Assembly (NCBI RefSeq): GCF_002214565.1
Contig: NZ_CP015106.1
Coordinates: 868,001 to 932,000, forward strand
Length of the DNA: 64,000 nucleotides
From: Thermococcus radiotolerans
GTDB lineage: Archaea > Methanobacteriota_B > Thermococci > Thermococcales > Thermococcaceae
Reading direction: 5' to 3'
Positions 8,947 to 16,955 of the stretch are shown here, one piece after another. The stretch's first letter is position 1, and the number at the start of each line of letters is the position of its first letter. A program made the position numbers and the translations under genes. The notes under the pieces were generated by a model, which was not told where the DNA came from, searched no databases, and saw nothing but the letters and a program-made list of their open reading frames with translations.

Positions 8947-10064
8947 GGTGAGGTCGGCAGTGAGTATTTAATCGTTCCGTTGGAGAGGTCTATCTTTCCG
9001 AAGCCGCCGAACTGCTCCTTCATGGTGCCGTAAACCGGCTTTCCGAGCAGGAAGGCGTATATCTCGTCGGCCTTCTTTGCAGGGTCAACGTCGCTGAACC
9101 TCTCGGGATAGAGCACCTTTCCGATGAAGTACGCATCGGCCAGGGCCGTTCCAACGTTTGTGGTGTAGAAGTTGTAGGGGAGTATGCCGTAGACGTTGCC
9201 TTCCTTGACGGCCTTGAGCGAGGCGTAAAAGTCCGGGTTCTTCGAGTAATCGTCGAGGATCAGCTTAAGACCGCCCTCGTCGATGAATATGTACTCAGGC
9301 TGCCACTCGAGGAGCTTCTCCTTGTCGATGAACTGGTGGCCGCTCCCAAGCTCGTCGGCAACGTTCTTGGCGTGAACGACGATGAACGGCGGATAGCTGG
9401 CCTCCGTGCTCTCAATCCCGTGGGCGCCCTTGTAGCCGATTCCGCCGACGAAGACGGTCTTCGGTTCAACGTCGGCCGTGCGCTTCATCAGGTCATTCTG
9501 GGTTGCATTGATGAAGTCTATGACTTCTCTAGCCCTATCCTCCCTTCCGAGTATCCTGCCCGCCAGTTCGAGGGACTTGAAGAGCTCTTCGTCCTCGAAG
9601 GTCGCCAGCCCGCCGTAGCTGAGGACGACGACGGGGATTCCGGTCTTGGCCCCTATATCGTCGGCCGTCTTCTTGTCCACGTAGGTTATGAAGATAACGT
9701 CGGGCTTCAGCTCTATGAGCGCCTCGAAGTCCGGCAGCTTGCCCGGTCCACCCGGCCCGACGGTCGGCAGCTCCCTGAGTTCGGGGTGGGCTATGATGTA
9801 GGGCCTTCCGAAGTTGTAGCGCTTCTCGAAGTCCTCAACACCCACCACCATATCGCTCGCGTTCAGATAAACCACTAGCCGTAGCGCCCCGGGACCGACG
9901 GCAACGACCCGGTTCACCTTCGCCGGAACCTCGACGCTCCTCCCAAGGGCGTCCGTGACGGTTATCGTGGCCTTTCCGGTTTCCCCAGTTCCAGTGTCGC
10001 TCCCGATACAGCCGCTTATTGAAACCACCAGCAGGATTAGAAAGGGGGCAAGGAACCTCCTCAT
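8943..10064 (-). CDS. Lipoprotein substrate-binding protein, BtuF/FecB-like
   Basis: A 373-residue periplasmic-binding-type protein of the COG0614 class that captures the ABC system's substrate outside the membrane. It has a signal peptide with lipobox SISGC (Cys19), a short Thr/Gly-rich linker, then [20 protein letters not shown] (near residue 36), the usual start of the two-lobed helical-backbone fold. Thr/Gly/Ser-rich linker plus lipid anchor is standard for archaeal forms. GGGGGTGCTGAG precedes the ATG. Located 2 bases after FmdE. The pairing with FmdE hints at a metal chelate, but the ligand is not determinable. Confidence 0.9.
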   Translation of the reverse strand: MRRFLAPFLILLVVSISGCIGSDTGTGETGKATITVTDALGRSVEVPAKVNRVVAVGPGALRLVVYLNASDMVVGVEDFEKRYNFGRPYIIAHPELRELPTVGPGGPGKLPDFEALIELKPDVIFITYVDKKTADDIGAKTGIPVVVLSYGGLATFEDEELFKSLELAGRILGREDRAREVIDFINATQNDLMKRTADVEPKTVFVGGIGYKGAHGIESTEASYPPFIVVHAKNVADELGSGHQFIDKEKLLEWQPEYIFIDEGGLKLILDDYSKNPDFYASLKAVKEGNVYGILPYNFYTTNVGTALADAYFIGKVLYPERFSDVDPAKKADEIYAFLLGKPVYGTMKEQFGGFGKIDLSNGTIKYSLPTSP

Positions 10065-10065
10065 C

Positions 10066-10761
10066 TCAGCACCCCCTCGGCGAGACCTTCACTATCCCCC
10101 TCCCGATTACCGCACGGTAGGACTCTCCCGCGCAGCGGAGGCAGAAGGGCTCGTCGTTTACGTAAATGGCCCGGGTTTCCATAACCAGCTCCCCGCACTT
10201 CGAGCAGCGGACGCTCTCCACTATCGGCGCCTGCTCTATCTGGGGGACCTTAACCCGTTCGATCTTGAACTCCTCCCTCGGGAGCTCCAGCATGGTGTAT
10301 GCTATCTCCTCCCAGAGTTCCCAGAGGCGTCTCCGCTCCTCTTCGGTTCCCTTTCTTTCCCTCACGACCCTGTTGAACAGCTCAGTGGCTCCGGAAGGGT
10401 AGTATTTCCCCAGTCTTTCGGCATCCGCGTAGACCCTGACGCCTTCCCAGGTGGAGCGCTTGACGAGGGTCAGGGCCGTCTTTCCGAGGTCGAGGTAGAC
10501 GAGAGAGTTGTTTCCCAGGGTGCAACCCGTTGTCACCTGAACACCGTCGGTGAAGCAGCTGTTGATCTCGACTATAGCCAGAATGGACTCGTCAACGCTT
10601 CCAGAGTAGTCGAGCCTCCCGACGCCGAGTTCCTCCATGGCTATAAGCGACGCCCGGATTCCGAGCGCTAGGTAGGGACAGACGTGACCGTGGAACTCCC
10701 GGGCGTACTCTAGGATTCCCCGGGCGTCACCCTCATCCACCAGCCTGTTGAGAGCGAGCAT
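10066..10761 (-). CDS. FmdE-family protein (formylmethanofuran dehydrogenase subunit E-like) with C-terminal zinc ribbon
   Basis: A 231-residue FmdE/FwdE-family protein. The conserved core [17 protein letters not shown] is near residue 23 (HGH plus Cys, likely metal ligands) and [19 protein letters not shown] near 72 supplies two more conserved Cys. The C-terminus holds a zinc ribbon: CSKCGE (near 192) and CLRCAG (near 215). Thermococci lack methanogenesis, so subunit E function is excluded. FmdE relatives beside metal ABC transporters are usually thought to handle the metal or its cofactor. It is the first gene of the ABC operon. Two GTTNNNAAC elements lie in its promoter. Confidence 0.85.
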   Translation of the reverse strand: MLALNRLVDEGDARGILEYAREFHGHVCPYLALGIRASLIAMEELGVGRLDYSGSVDESILAIVEINSCFTDGVQVTTGCTLGNNSLVYLDLGKTALTLVKRSTWEGVRVYADAERLGKYYPSGATELFNRVVRERKGTEEERRRLWELWEEIAYTMLELPREEFKIERVKVPQIEQAPIVESVRCSKCGELVMETRAIYVNDEPFCLRCAGESYRAVIGRGIVKVSPRGC

Positions 10762-10790
10762 TGTATCACCAAAGACGGATTGGGTAACAC

Positions 10791-10825
10791 GTTTTTAACT
10801 ATTTTTTGAGCTTGGTGTTATTAAC
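10791..10825 (-). promoter_or_regulatory. Promoter of the FmdE/ABC operon with two GTTNNNAAC elements
   Basis: GTTTTTAAC lies at 10791-10799 and GTTATTAAC at 10817-10825. Both match the SurR core GTTn3AAC; neither has the full extended GTT at the expected spacing (the second has GTG). The first coincides with the likely TATA box (TTAAAAA on the minus strand), so it may simply be a TATA element. Upstream position of the second and operon content make redox control conceivable only. Confidence 0.35.
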
Positions 10826-10886
10826 CTTTGGTGTCCAAGAAAAAGCGTGCATACACACAAACACTTTGTATGATAGTAGTGGTTTC

Positions 10887-11000
10887 ATGAGAATCGCGAT
10901 TCCCCTGAAGGACTGGAGAGGACTCGAGAGCGAGGTCTACAAGCACTTGGAAGGGCAAAATACGTGGCCAAAGAGCTTCTAAACGCAGATCCTGCGGAAA
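10887..11000 (+). pseudogene. Decayed fragment of a NifX/dinitrogenase Fe-Mo-cofactor-binding family gene
   Basis: From ATG 10887 the frame reads MRIAIPLKDWRGLESEVYKH, nearly the same as the start of the intact NifX-like protein at 19678 (MRIAVPAMDDRGLESEVSGH). The intact protein continues FGRAKYF; here the reading frame fails after KH, but in a neighbouring frame LGRAKYVAKELLNADPAE appears, as if one base was lost in the Phe codon. In the annotated frame a stop arrives after 31 codons. Similarity ends near 11000, where an unrelated fragment on the other strand begins. This is a remnant and should not be called as a gene. Confidence 0.75.
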
Positions 11001-11132
11001 CTTTCTCTCAAGGACCAGGTAGTGAATGCCCGTCCCCGCCATGAAGAACAACACCAAACAACGCGAGCATCGGGAGGTCGGGCCAGAGAGGGGGAACCCC
11101 ACGCCGGTCAAATGCCTTAGGGCGTAGGCGGA
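10995..11132 (-). pseudogene. Decayed C-terminal fragment of an ABC-2 type permease
   Basis: Read on the minus strand, three frames together give AYALRHLTGVGFPL, LWPDLPMLALFGVVL and FFMAGTGIHYLVLERKFP. This parallels the C-terminus of the intact permease at 11647-12387 (DALRHSLGKGYLPVW, LDLLMLTLFGLAFFF, TGSAIHRKVLERRF). Two frameshifts separate the pieces and the rest of the gene is absent. It abuts the NifX remnant near 11000. Only the last 45 or so codons survive. Together they show past rearrangement at this spot. Confidence 0.72.
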
Positions 11133-11177
11133 AAAGGATTTATTTGAAGTGAGTTTCATCATAAAGTGGGGATTAGT

Positions 11178-11627
11178 ATGGAGCGCCTTGAATACAAAGC
11201 AGAGATTAGATGGGACGGAAATGTGGGGAGTAGCGCGAGAGTGAGGGAGTTCTCCTTCAGGATAGACACGAACACCGACGGCCACAATGTCGGACCGAAC
11301 CCAACCGAGTACCTGCTCGCCGCTATAGGTGGCTGTCTAACCGTGAACTGGGGCAGGCTCATAAAGAAGATGCGCCTGAAGGTTGAGGGCATGGAAATAA
11401 CCGTTTCGGGGTGGAGGGACAGAAAAGAGCCTCAGCTGAGGGAGATTACCTACAAAATCCGAATTGTGACGGACGAGCCCGAGAAAAAGATACTACGCGC
11501 CAAGGAGCTCGCCGAGAAGTACAGGACGGTCTTCAACACCGTCGGGGCGGAGAAAATAAGGGGAGAGGTGGAGGTAGTCAGAAAACCTCCAGCGATGACG
11601 TCCCCTGAGAAAGACCGTAAGAGCTGA
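11178..11627 (+). CDS. OsmC/Ohr-family protein with a single active-site cysteine
   Basis: A 149-residue OsmC-fold protein; classical members reduce organic hydroperoxides with two Cys. The family core GPNPTEYLLAAIGGCLTVNW is at residues 39-58 with the first Cys at 53. The second position, normally Cys in a KYCxVxNT-like motif, is Arg116 here (EKYRTVFNT), so classical two-Cys chemistry is unlikely. Single-Cys OsmC proteins often occur with sulfur-transfer genes. Start: the ATG at 11178 is preferred over GTG 12 bases upstream. It is convergent with the ABC-2 permease. Substrate unknown. Confidence 0.85.
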   Translation: MERLEYKAEIRWDGNVGSSARVREFSFRIDTNTDGHNVGPNPTEYLLAAIGGCLTVNWGRLIKKMRLKVEGMEITVSGWRDRKEPQLREITYKIRIVTDEPEKKILRAKELAEKYRTVFNTVGAEKIRGEVEVVRKPPAMTSPEKDRKS

Positions 11628-11646
11628 GAGAAGGCCTTTTCGAACA

Positions 11647-12387
11647 TCATGTAAACCTCCTCTCCAGAACTTTTCTGTGGATTGCACTGCCCGTGAAGAA
11701 GAACGCAAGGCCAAACAGAGTCAGCATTAAAAGGTCAAGCCACACCGGGAGGTAGCCCTTTCCAAGTGAATGCCTCAGGGCGTCGACGTAGTATGTCAGC
11801 GGCGAGACGAAGGAAATCCACCTGCCGTAGGCTGGCAGGTTTTCGATGGGGACAAAGATGCCGCTGATGAATAGGAGCGAGAACTTAATGAGCGACGACA
11901 GCATCATGACGTCAGCTGGGACGTCCGTAGGTGGGTAAGAGGACATGAGCACCGTCATGGCGGAGAAGCAGCCAACCGCCAGGATGGTGGCGAGGACGAA
12001 GAGCCAGATGGAGGGGTGGATTGAGAGGTAGAGCATTGCAGGAACCGCTATCGCGAACGTTATCGCCAGCCCGAAGTATAGGGAAGCCTGAAAGTCGCCG
12101 AGGAGCACAGTGATCAGCGAAACGGGGGCTGTTATGAGCCTCTCGAACGTCCTTCCCCTGCACTCCCACGGGATTATCGTGGGGCCGACGGCCGTTGATG
12201 TGAAGAAGGCCGTCATGGCCGTTAGACTAACGAGGAGATGACCGCCCGAGAGGTTGCGCCCTATCATGAAGGCTAAGAACAGGAAGAAGGGGAAGATAAG
12301 GCCCATTATTACAACCGGCCCCTTGAGGTAGAAGATGCGCATGTCCTTCTTCGCTATGGCGAAGGAACGTTTGAGCGCCTCAATCAT
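11647..12387 (-). CDS. ABC-2 type transporter permease (DrrB-like)
   Basis: A 246-residue membrane subunit with six transmembrane segments of the ABC-2 family, which exports drugs, lipids or polysaccharide. The central region (PTIIPWECRGRTFERLITAPVS, near residue 72, quoted in part) carries the amphipathic helix that contacts the ATPase, and SPLTYYVDALRHSLG near 200 is the usual ABC-2 C-terminal feature. Start at ATG 12387 after GGTGAGAAAA; it overlaps the ATPase gene by 8 bases. A broken copy of its C-terminus lies at 10995-11132. Substrate unknown. Confidence 0.88.
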   Translation of the reverse strand: MIEALKRSFAIAKKDMRIFYLKGPVVIMGLIFPFFLFLAFMIGRNLSGGHLLVSLTAMTAFFTSTAVGPTIIPWECRGRTFERLITAPVSLITVLLGDFQASLYFGLAITFAIAVPAMLYLSIHPSIWLFVLATILAVGCFSAMTVLMSSYPPTDVPADVMMLSSLIKFSLLFISGIFVPIENLPAYGRWISFVSPLTYYVDALRHSLGKGYLPVWLDLLMLTLFGLAFFFTGSAIHRKVLERRFT

Positions 12388-13306
12388 TTTTCTCACCAAC
12401 CAGCTTGATGAAGACGTCCTCCAGTGAGGGGGAGAGCGTTCTCAGGCTCACTATTCTCAGCCCCTTTCTTTCGGCGTAGTAAACCAGCTCCTTAACCGTT
12501 GCATCGGGGTCGTTCGTGAAAACCCTCGCCTTGTCCCCCATCAGCTCAACCCTAATCGCCGAAGAGATACTAGAGGTCTCAAGTTTCATAGGCTCGAAGC
12601 TGACCTCAACCGAAACACTTCCCCTGACCAGCTGCTTGAGCTTCTCGGGCGTGTCAATCGCTATGAGTCGCCCTTTCCTTATGATTCCGATCCTCTCGCA
12701 CAGCTCGTTTGCGTCAATCATATTGTGGGTCGTCATGAATATAGTCTTCCCCTTCCTCTTCTCCTCGCGGATGACGTCCTTTATCAGGCGTGCGCTTATA
12801 ACGTCGAGCCCACTCGTCGGTTCGTCGAGGATTAACAGCTCGGGATCGCTTATCATTGCCATCGCGAGGATAAGGCGTTGCCTCATGCCCTTGGAAAAGG
12901 CCCTCACCTTCATGTTCCTCTTCTCGTAGAGGTCGAAGAGCTTGAGGAGCTCAACCGAGCGCTTCTCTATCTCCCCCCTTCCCATCCCGTAGAGCTCGCC
13001 CATTAGCCTGAGGTTCTGCATCGCCGTCAGGTCAACGTAGGGGTTGGCCATCTCAGGGACGATGCCGGTTCTCTCCCTCGCCTTTATCTTTTCTCTCTCA
13101 TCGAGCATGTCGTAGCCAAGAACCCTTATTTCCCCGGAGTTTGGCCTCAAAACGCCTGTAATCGTTCTGACTGTTGTCGTCTTTCCCGCCCCGTTTGGGC
13201 CGAGGAAACCAAAAATCTCCCCCTTCCTAACCTCAAAGCTCACGTTATCAACGGCGAGAAAAGAACCGTAGTACTTGGTAAGTCCGACGACTTCTATGGC
13301 CTTCAT
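12380..13306 (-). CDS. ABC transporter ATPase (DrrA/CcmA-like)
   Basis: A 308-residue ATP-binding subunit. Walker A GPNGAGKTTT (near residue 37), signature FSKGMRQRL (near 137) and Walker B LLILDEPTSGLD (near 156) are intact, and the D-loop and His switch (MTTHNM, near 190) are present. Residues about 225-308 form the small C-terminal domain typical of drug and antibiotic exporters of the DrrA type. Paired with the permease at 11647; together they form a half-size exporter. Cargo cannot be deduced. Confidence 0.92.
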   Translation of the reverse strand: MKAIEVVGLTKYYGSFLAVDNVSFEVRKGEIFGFLGPNGAGKTTTVRTITGVLRPNSGEIRVLGYDMLDEREKIKARERTGIVPEMANPYVDLTAMQNLRLMGELYGMGRGEIEKRSVELLKLFDLYEKRNMKVRAFSKGMRQRLILAMAMISDPELLILDEPTSGLDVISARLIKDVIREEKRKGKTIFMTTHNMIDANELCERIGIIRKGRLIAIDTPEKLKQLVRGSVSVEVSFEPMKLETSSISSAIRVELMGDKARVFTNDPDATVKELVYYAERKGLRIVSLRTLSPSLEDVFIKLVGEKND

Positions 13307-13419
13307 GTCTTCAGCACCCGGATGAAGTAAGGTTCATGGGTTAAAACCCTTTCCGGTTTGCCACTAAGGAATTCATCCAACAGAAGCTCCAAAATGGAGT
13401 AAATCTATAAAAGTTAAAA

Positions 13420-14451
13420 TCAGGAAGCCCCTGGAACAGCTTCTTCCTCCTTCAAAACCTTGCACTTCCAGAGCCCCGCTATCTTTCTCCAGGCTTTAAC
13501 GTAGCCAATCAGAAACGGTATCTGAATTATTGGGGTCACCGCAGGCGCTATCGCCATGAGACCAGTCCCTGCCGCAAGGGCTATGGCCATCGCCGTTCCC
13601 TCGTTCTTTCCAACGGACGTAAACGTTATTGCCATGTGGTCCCTGTAGGGGATCCCGACGGCCCTGTCCACGAGGGTCATGAAGAGCAGGGCGGTCGTGT
13701 AGTAGATGACCAGGGGAATCAGGGCGATGCCGACGATGCTCGGCTTGCTGGCTATGAGCTTCGCCTTCTCCATGAAGATGAGGAAGACGATGGTGTACAT
13801 GCCCATGAGCGAGATTGCCGGGAAGGCGGGTTTTATCCTCAGGAATCCCTCAGGGCCGAGTTTTCTCATGAGGTAGGATCTCGTGAGAACGCCGAGTATC
13901 ATGGGCGTTATGACGACTATGAGGATCGTCTTGACGAGGAGCCAGGCTGATATTGAGACGTGGTAGCTCGACGCGAAGACCTTGAGCCAGGCCGGAACCG
14001 TCACGATGGCCAGCGTGAAGCTCAGGGCAACCACTACCGTGGCCAGCTCGATGTTGCCCTTCGTGAAGCCGGTGTAGGCTATGCTCATCGAGGAGCAGGG
14101 CACGACGACGGCCAGGAGAAGCCCGAGGGCGAGCGTGTGGTTTATTGGATGGATGAGGTTCGTCAGCCATATCGCCCCATACATTATGAGCGGGGAAATC
14201 ACGAGTCCCATCGTGAGGCCTATGACCAGCTGCTTCCCGAGCTTGACACTGTTCTTGAGCTCGCCAAGGCGGAGGTTAATCATCATCGGGTATATCATGC
14301 TGATGACGACGAGCATGTTCAGGGTTTTGAGCGTGTTATGGTAGGGCTTGAGGTTCGCGTGCGTTCCGACGTAAAAGCCCGCTATCATGGCAAGTGTAAC
14401 GTAAACCGGAAGGTACTTATCGAGATGGTTCTTGAGCTTCAGCCAGTTCAT
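13420..14451 (-). CDS. ACR3/bile-acid:sodium-symporter superfamily permease (copy 1)
   Basis: A 343-residue protein with about ten transmembrane helices. LAVVVPCSSMSIAYTGFTKGN (near residue 112; quoted in part VVPCSSMSIAYTGFTKGN) resembles the ACR3 helix 4 motif with its essential PC dipeptide, followed by FTKGN as in ACR3 arsenite exporters. KNEGTAMAIALAAGTG near residue 280 also fits. Arsenite efflux is the best guess; other anions are possible in this superfamily. GGAGGTGATGAGGA precedes the ATG, which overlaps the UspA stop by 4 bases, so the two proteins are co-produced. Confidence 0.78.
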   Translation of the reverse strand: MNWLKLKNHLDKYLPVYVTLAMIAGFYVGTHANLKPYHNTLKTLNMLVVISMIYPMMINLRLGELKNSVKLGKQLVIGLTMGLVISPLIMYGAIWLTNLIHPINHTLALGLLLAVVVPCSSMSIAYTGFTKGNIELATVVVALSFTLAIVTVPAWLKVFASSYHVSISAWLLVKTILIVVITPMILGVLTRSYLMRKLGPEGFLRIKPAFPAISLMGMYTIVFLIFMEKAKLIASKPSIVGIALIPLVIYYTTALLFMTLVDRAVGIPYRDHMAITFTSVGKNEGTAMAIALAAGTGLMAIAPAVTPIIQIPFLIGYVKAWRKIAGLWKCKVLKEEEAVPGAS

Positions 14452-14936
14452 TCCTCATCACCTCCGCACTCGGGGTGCGTTTTTATCACGAGGACGGGCC
14501 TCTTCGTTTTTCTCAGTACGCGAACCGTTGTGGAGCCGAGGAGCTCATGCGAGAAGCCGAGCTTCCCGTGACTGGGCAGGAGTATGAGCGACACGTCCTC
14601 CTCATCGGCGACCTTGACGATTTCCTCCCATGGGAGGCCGAACCTGACCAGGGTTTTCACGTTTTCGGTGCCGAACGTCTTCTTCACGTCCTCGACCTTG
14701 GCCTGGAGCCTCTCCATGGTTTTCTTGAACAGTTCCTCTTTGATTGCTTCGAGTTCCAGCTCCTCGTCGTTATAGAGGAGTGAGTAGCCGTTGAGGAGGT
14801 CCTCAAGGGTCCCCTCATCTATCACGTGAAGGAGAACAACCTCCCCAACTGGCATGTTGTTGGCCTTCTCGAATTGCTTTGCCGCCCTGTACGCTCCCTC
14901 GCTGAAATCCGTTGGGAAAAGTATTTTCCTAAACAT
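14448..14936 (-). CDS. Universal stress protein (UspA family)
   Basis: A 162-residue cytosolic Usp-fold protein. It begins MFRKILFPTDFSEGAYRA, the typical first strand and Asp. Near the end, SHGKLGFSHELLGSTTVRVL has the G-x2-G-x6-G-S/T pattern of ATP-binding Usp proteins, followed by RPVLVIK. The central acidic helix (about residues 40-85) is longer than usual. The ATG at 14936 follows GGTGAGTTTG and is preferred over GTG 14945. Its stop overlaps the ACR3-like permease start; Usp fused or coupled to transporters often regulates them. Confidence 0.9.
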   Translation of the reverse strand: MFRKILFPTDFSEGAYRAAKQFEKANNMPVGEVVLLHVIDEGTLEDLLNGYSLLYNDEELELEAIKEELFKKTMERLQAKVEDVKKTFGTENVKTLVRFGLPWEEIVKVADEEDVSLILLPSHGKLGFSHELLGSTTVRVLRKTKRPVLVIKTHPECGGDEE

Positions 14937-15077
14937 CAAACTCACCTGTTGTATCTTTCATTTCAAATATTTTTCACATAATTAGGCTACCCTAACTGCT
15001 TTTAAGGTTTGCTGGTCAGGGGTGGGCACTAAAGGACACGCTGACTATTTCCGAGGTTTGCCTGGCCACATTACTAC

Positions 15078-15120
15078 AGGTTCACCATCACAAAAAGAGC
15101 CGAGAAAGTTCGGTGAACCT
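15078..15120. repeat. Inverted repeat, 9-bp arms, intergenic
   Basis: AGGTTCACC at 15078-15086 pairs perfectly with GGTGAACCT at 15112-15120 across a 25-base loop. It lies in the 234-base gap between the DGC gene end (15171, minus) and the UspA start (14936, minus). It could be a transcript hairpin downstream of DGC or an operator upstream of uspA. No ORF covers it. Confidence 0.6.
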
Positions 15121-15170
15121 CTGTAAAGATTGGAAAGAAACCAGGGACCAAAATGAATAATGGCCCCTGC

Positions 15171-15548
15171 TTAGAGCTCCTTGAGGACTTCCTCAATCCT
15201 TTCTATCAGGTACGCAGCCGCCAGGCCAATGTCGTCCACGACCTCACCGGAGGGACTAGTATAGCAGGGTGTTTTGATGCCGAGCTTTTCCTCAAGATTG
15301 AGATATTCGTCATAGCGTATCCTGAGACCATCAATGAGCTTCTTGGCACACGCCTCGGAACAGGAATCAACCACCATCACGTACCTTGCTTCCTTCAAAA
15401 GTCCAAGGATGTCGGACACTCCACCGACGACAGCACTCAGGGGACAGAGCGCAACTTCACTGCCTACCTCCTTAAGCGCCTCGAGGACAATTATTTCGGA
15501 GAGGGAGTTCCCACACGTTATCAAACACACTTTGGGAGTCTCCATCAT
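15171..15548 (-). CDS. DGC-domain putative zinc-binding protein
   Basis: A 125-residue protein matching the DGC (putative zinc-binding) family. It has CLITCGNSLSE near residue 8, CPLSAVVGG near residue 35, VVDSCSEACAKKLI near residue 59 and a further Cys (KTPCYT) near residue 94, so six or so Cys at family positions, and the typical DGC proteins are small, soluble and redox/metal linked. The start (ATGATG) overlaps the upstream permease stop by 4 bases, tying it to transport of metal- or oxyanion-type substrates. No enzymatic role is established. Confidence 0.72.
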   Translation of the reverse strand: MMETPKVCLITCGNSLSEIIVLEALKEVGSEVALCPLSAVVGGVSDILGLLKEARYVMVVDSCSEACAKKLIDGLRIRYDEYLNLEEKLGIKTPCYTSPSGEVVDDIGLAAAYLIERIEEVLKEL

Positions 15549-16561
15549 TCCCCATCTCCATTGGTTTCTTCGTCCTCTGTGTATATACGCCTTGCCCTCA
15601 GTATGGCAAAGAGCCTTACGAAGAGTATCATGAGTATCATGTCGCTGAAAGGGCCTCCTAAGGCGGTTCCAACGGCCGCGAGAGAACCAAACGTCCCTAT
15701 TGCCATCGCCGTCGCGAGGGTCATGTTGGAGCCGGTTGAATACACGAGCGATATGATGTGCTCCAATGGGAAGCCAAGCGCCTTTCCGGTGAAGTAAGCC
15801 ACGGCCGCGCGGACGAGGAAGTAGGCGTTCATTATGAGCGCTCCGACAACTATAATCTCCGGCCTCTCGGCTATTATCTTCCCGTTTATGCCGAAGACCA
15901 CGGTTATCATCCAGTACATGCCGAGGAGCGAGAGGCCCACAAGGGGCTCCTTGAGCTTCATGAGGGCATTCTTTCCCTTCCACCTCAGAACCGCGTACTT
16001 CGTTAGCTGGCCCGCCACGAGGGGCACTATGATGTAGAGGACGAGCGACTTGAGGAGCAGCCACGTGGGGACTTTTATGAGCGTGTGGAGGAGCAGCTTG
16101 GCGTAGACGGGCATGACGAAAAGCGAGAGGATGAACGTCCACACGACGCCGACGAGCGTCAGCTGGAACTTCCCGCCCGCGAGGTTCGTGAATGCTGGAG
16201 CAGAGCTTGGAAGTGGAGCGAGGCTTATCAGCACGATCCCCGCGAGCAGCCTCGGGTCAGTGTTCGGCATTACCACAAACCAGAACTTGAGGAGAAGCCA
16301 CGTCAAAGCTGGGAAGAGGAGGACGTAGAAGGCTGTCAATGCCGCGAGATACTTCGTCTTTATCTCGGTTCTCGTCGTGAACGCCTTTCTTATGTCCATG
16401 AAGACCATCGGCTGGAAGAGCATCATGAAGAGCGCAATCGGCAGCGTCCATTTGAGGGACAGGAAGACATCCCTGTGATGAACGCCGGCGTAGCTCGATA
16501 GGATGATGAGAGTGAAGACGATGTAGGTCATCTTCTCCTTCAGGAACTTTACAATTTTCAT
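15545..16561 (-). CDS. ACR3/bile-acid:sodium-symporter superfamily permease (copy 2)
   Basis: A 338-residue, ten-helix membrane protein distantly similar to the permease at 13420: both have the WLLLK/WLLVK segment, an LMGMY/LLGMY motif and the late charged/Gly-rich helix. At the ACR3 helix 4 position it has LAPLPSSAPAFTNLAGGK: the PC dipeptide of copy 1 is replaced by PS, so thiol-based arsenite transport is less likely. The ATG at 16561 follows GGAGATGGTTGAG. It is translationally coupled to the DGC gene. Substrate unknown. Confidence 0.72.
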   Translation of the reverse strand: MKIVKFLKEKMTYIVFTLIILSSYAGVHHRDVFLSLKWTLPIALFMMLFQPMVFMDIRKAFTTRTEIKTKYLAALTAFYVLLFPALTWLLLKFWFVVMPNTDPRLLAGIVLISLAPLPSSAPAFTNLAGGKFQLTLVGVVWTFILSLFVMPVYAKLLLHTLIKVPTWLLLKSLVLYIIVPLVAGQLTKYAVLRWKGKNALMKLKEPLVGLSLLGMYWMITVVFGINGKIIAERPEIIVVGALIMNAYFLVRAAVAYFTGKALGFPLEHIISLVYSTGSNMTLATAMAIGTFGSLAAVGTALGGPFSDMILMILFVRLFAILRARRIYTEDEETNGDGE

Positions 16562-16601
16562 CTCAACCATCTCCTAATTCGCCGTTTGGAAAAATAAAAG
16601 C

Positions 16602-16916
16602 TCAGGCGAGCCATAGGAGGCCCACCACCCTTCCGTCTTTCACGAGTTGGACTTTCGTCCCCCACTTCCCGTGCCAGTAGGCGCCGACTTCGAGTTCTCT
16701 CGGCTCGACATCCTCCCAGAGCTCTCCGACTATCTCCCCGTCAACGAACAGGGGGACGTGGAAGGTTCCGCAGCGGCAGTGCCACGCAGGCCCCTTCGTG
16801 GCCTTCTCGAGCAGTGCCTCCGCCTCTGCCCTAATCTCCTCGTAGCTCGGCTCGTTCCCCATCACGTAGCCAAACCTGCCAACCTTCCACTTCCATCCGG
16901 GAACACCGAACGGCAT
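16602..16916 (-). CDS. Conserved-looking hypothetical protein with CRC motif
   Basis: A 104-residue protein, not recognised. It is rich in Trp (GWKWK near the start) and has WHCRCGTFHVPLFVDGE in the middle, where the two Cys and His could bind metal. The second half is beta-rich and repeats GEIVGELW and GRVVGLLW. The ATG at 16916 is preferred because GGAGGTGGT lies 5 bases upstream, inside an in-frame extension starting at 16943. It sits between two permease genes on the same strand; role unknown. Confidence 0.6.
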   Translation of the reverse strand: MPFGVPGWKWKVGRFGYVMGNEPSYEEIRAEAEALLEKATKGPAWHCRCGTFHVPLFVDGEIVGELWEDVEPRELEVGAYWHGKWGTKVQLVKDGRVVGLLWLA

Positions 16917-16955
16917 CTCAACCACCTCCTTCTTTTTGCTCAAACAACGAAAGGG

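Noticed and set aside
13338-13349. GGGTTAAAACCC in the promoter of the DrrA-like ATPase as palindrome or SurR site
   Set aside because: The arms are short, and it does not fit GTTn3AAC. It is probably only the TATA region.
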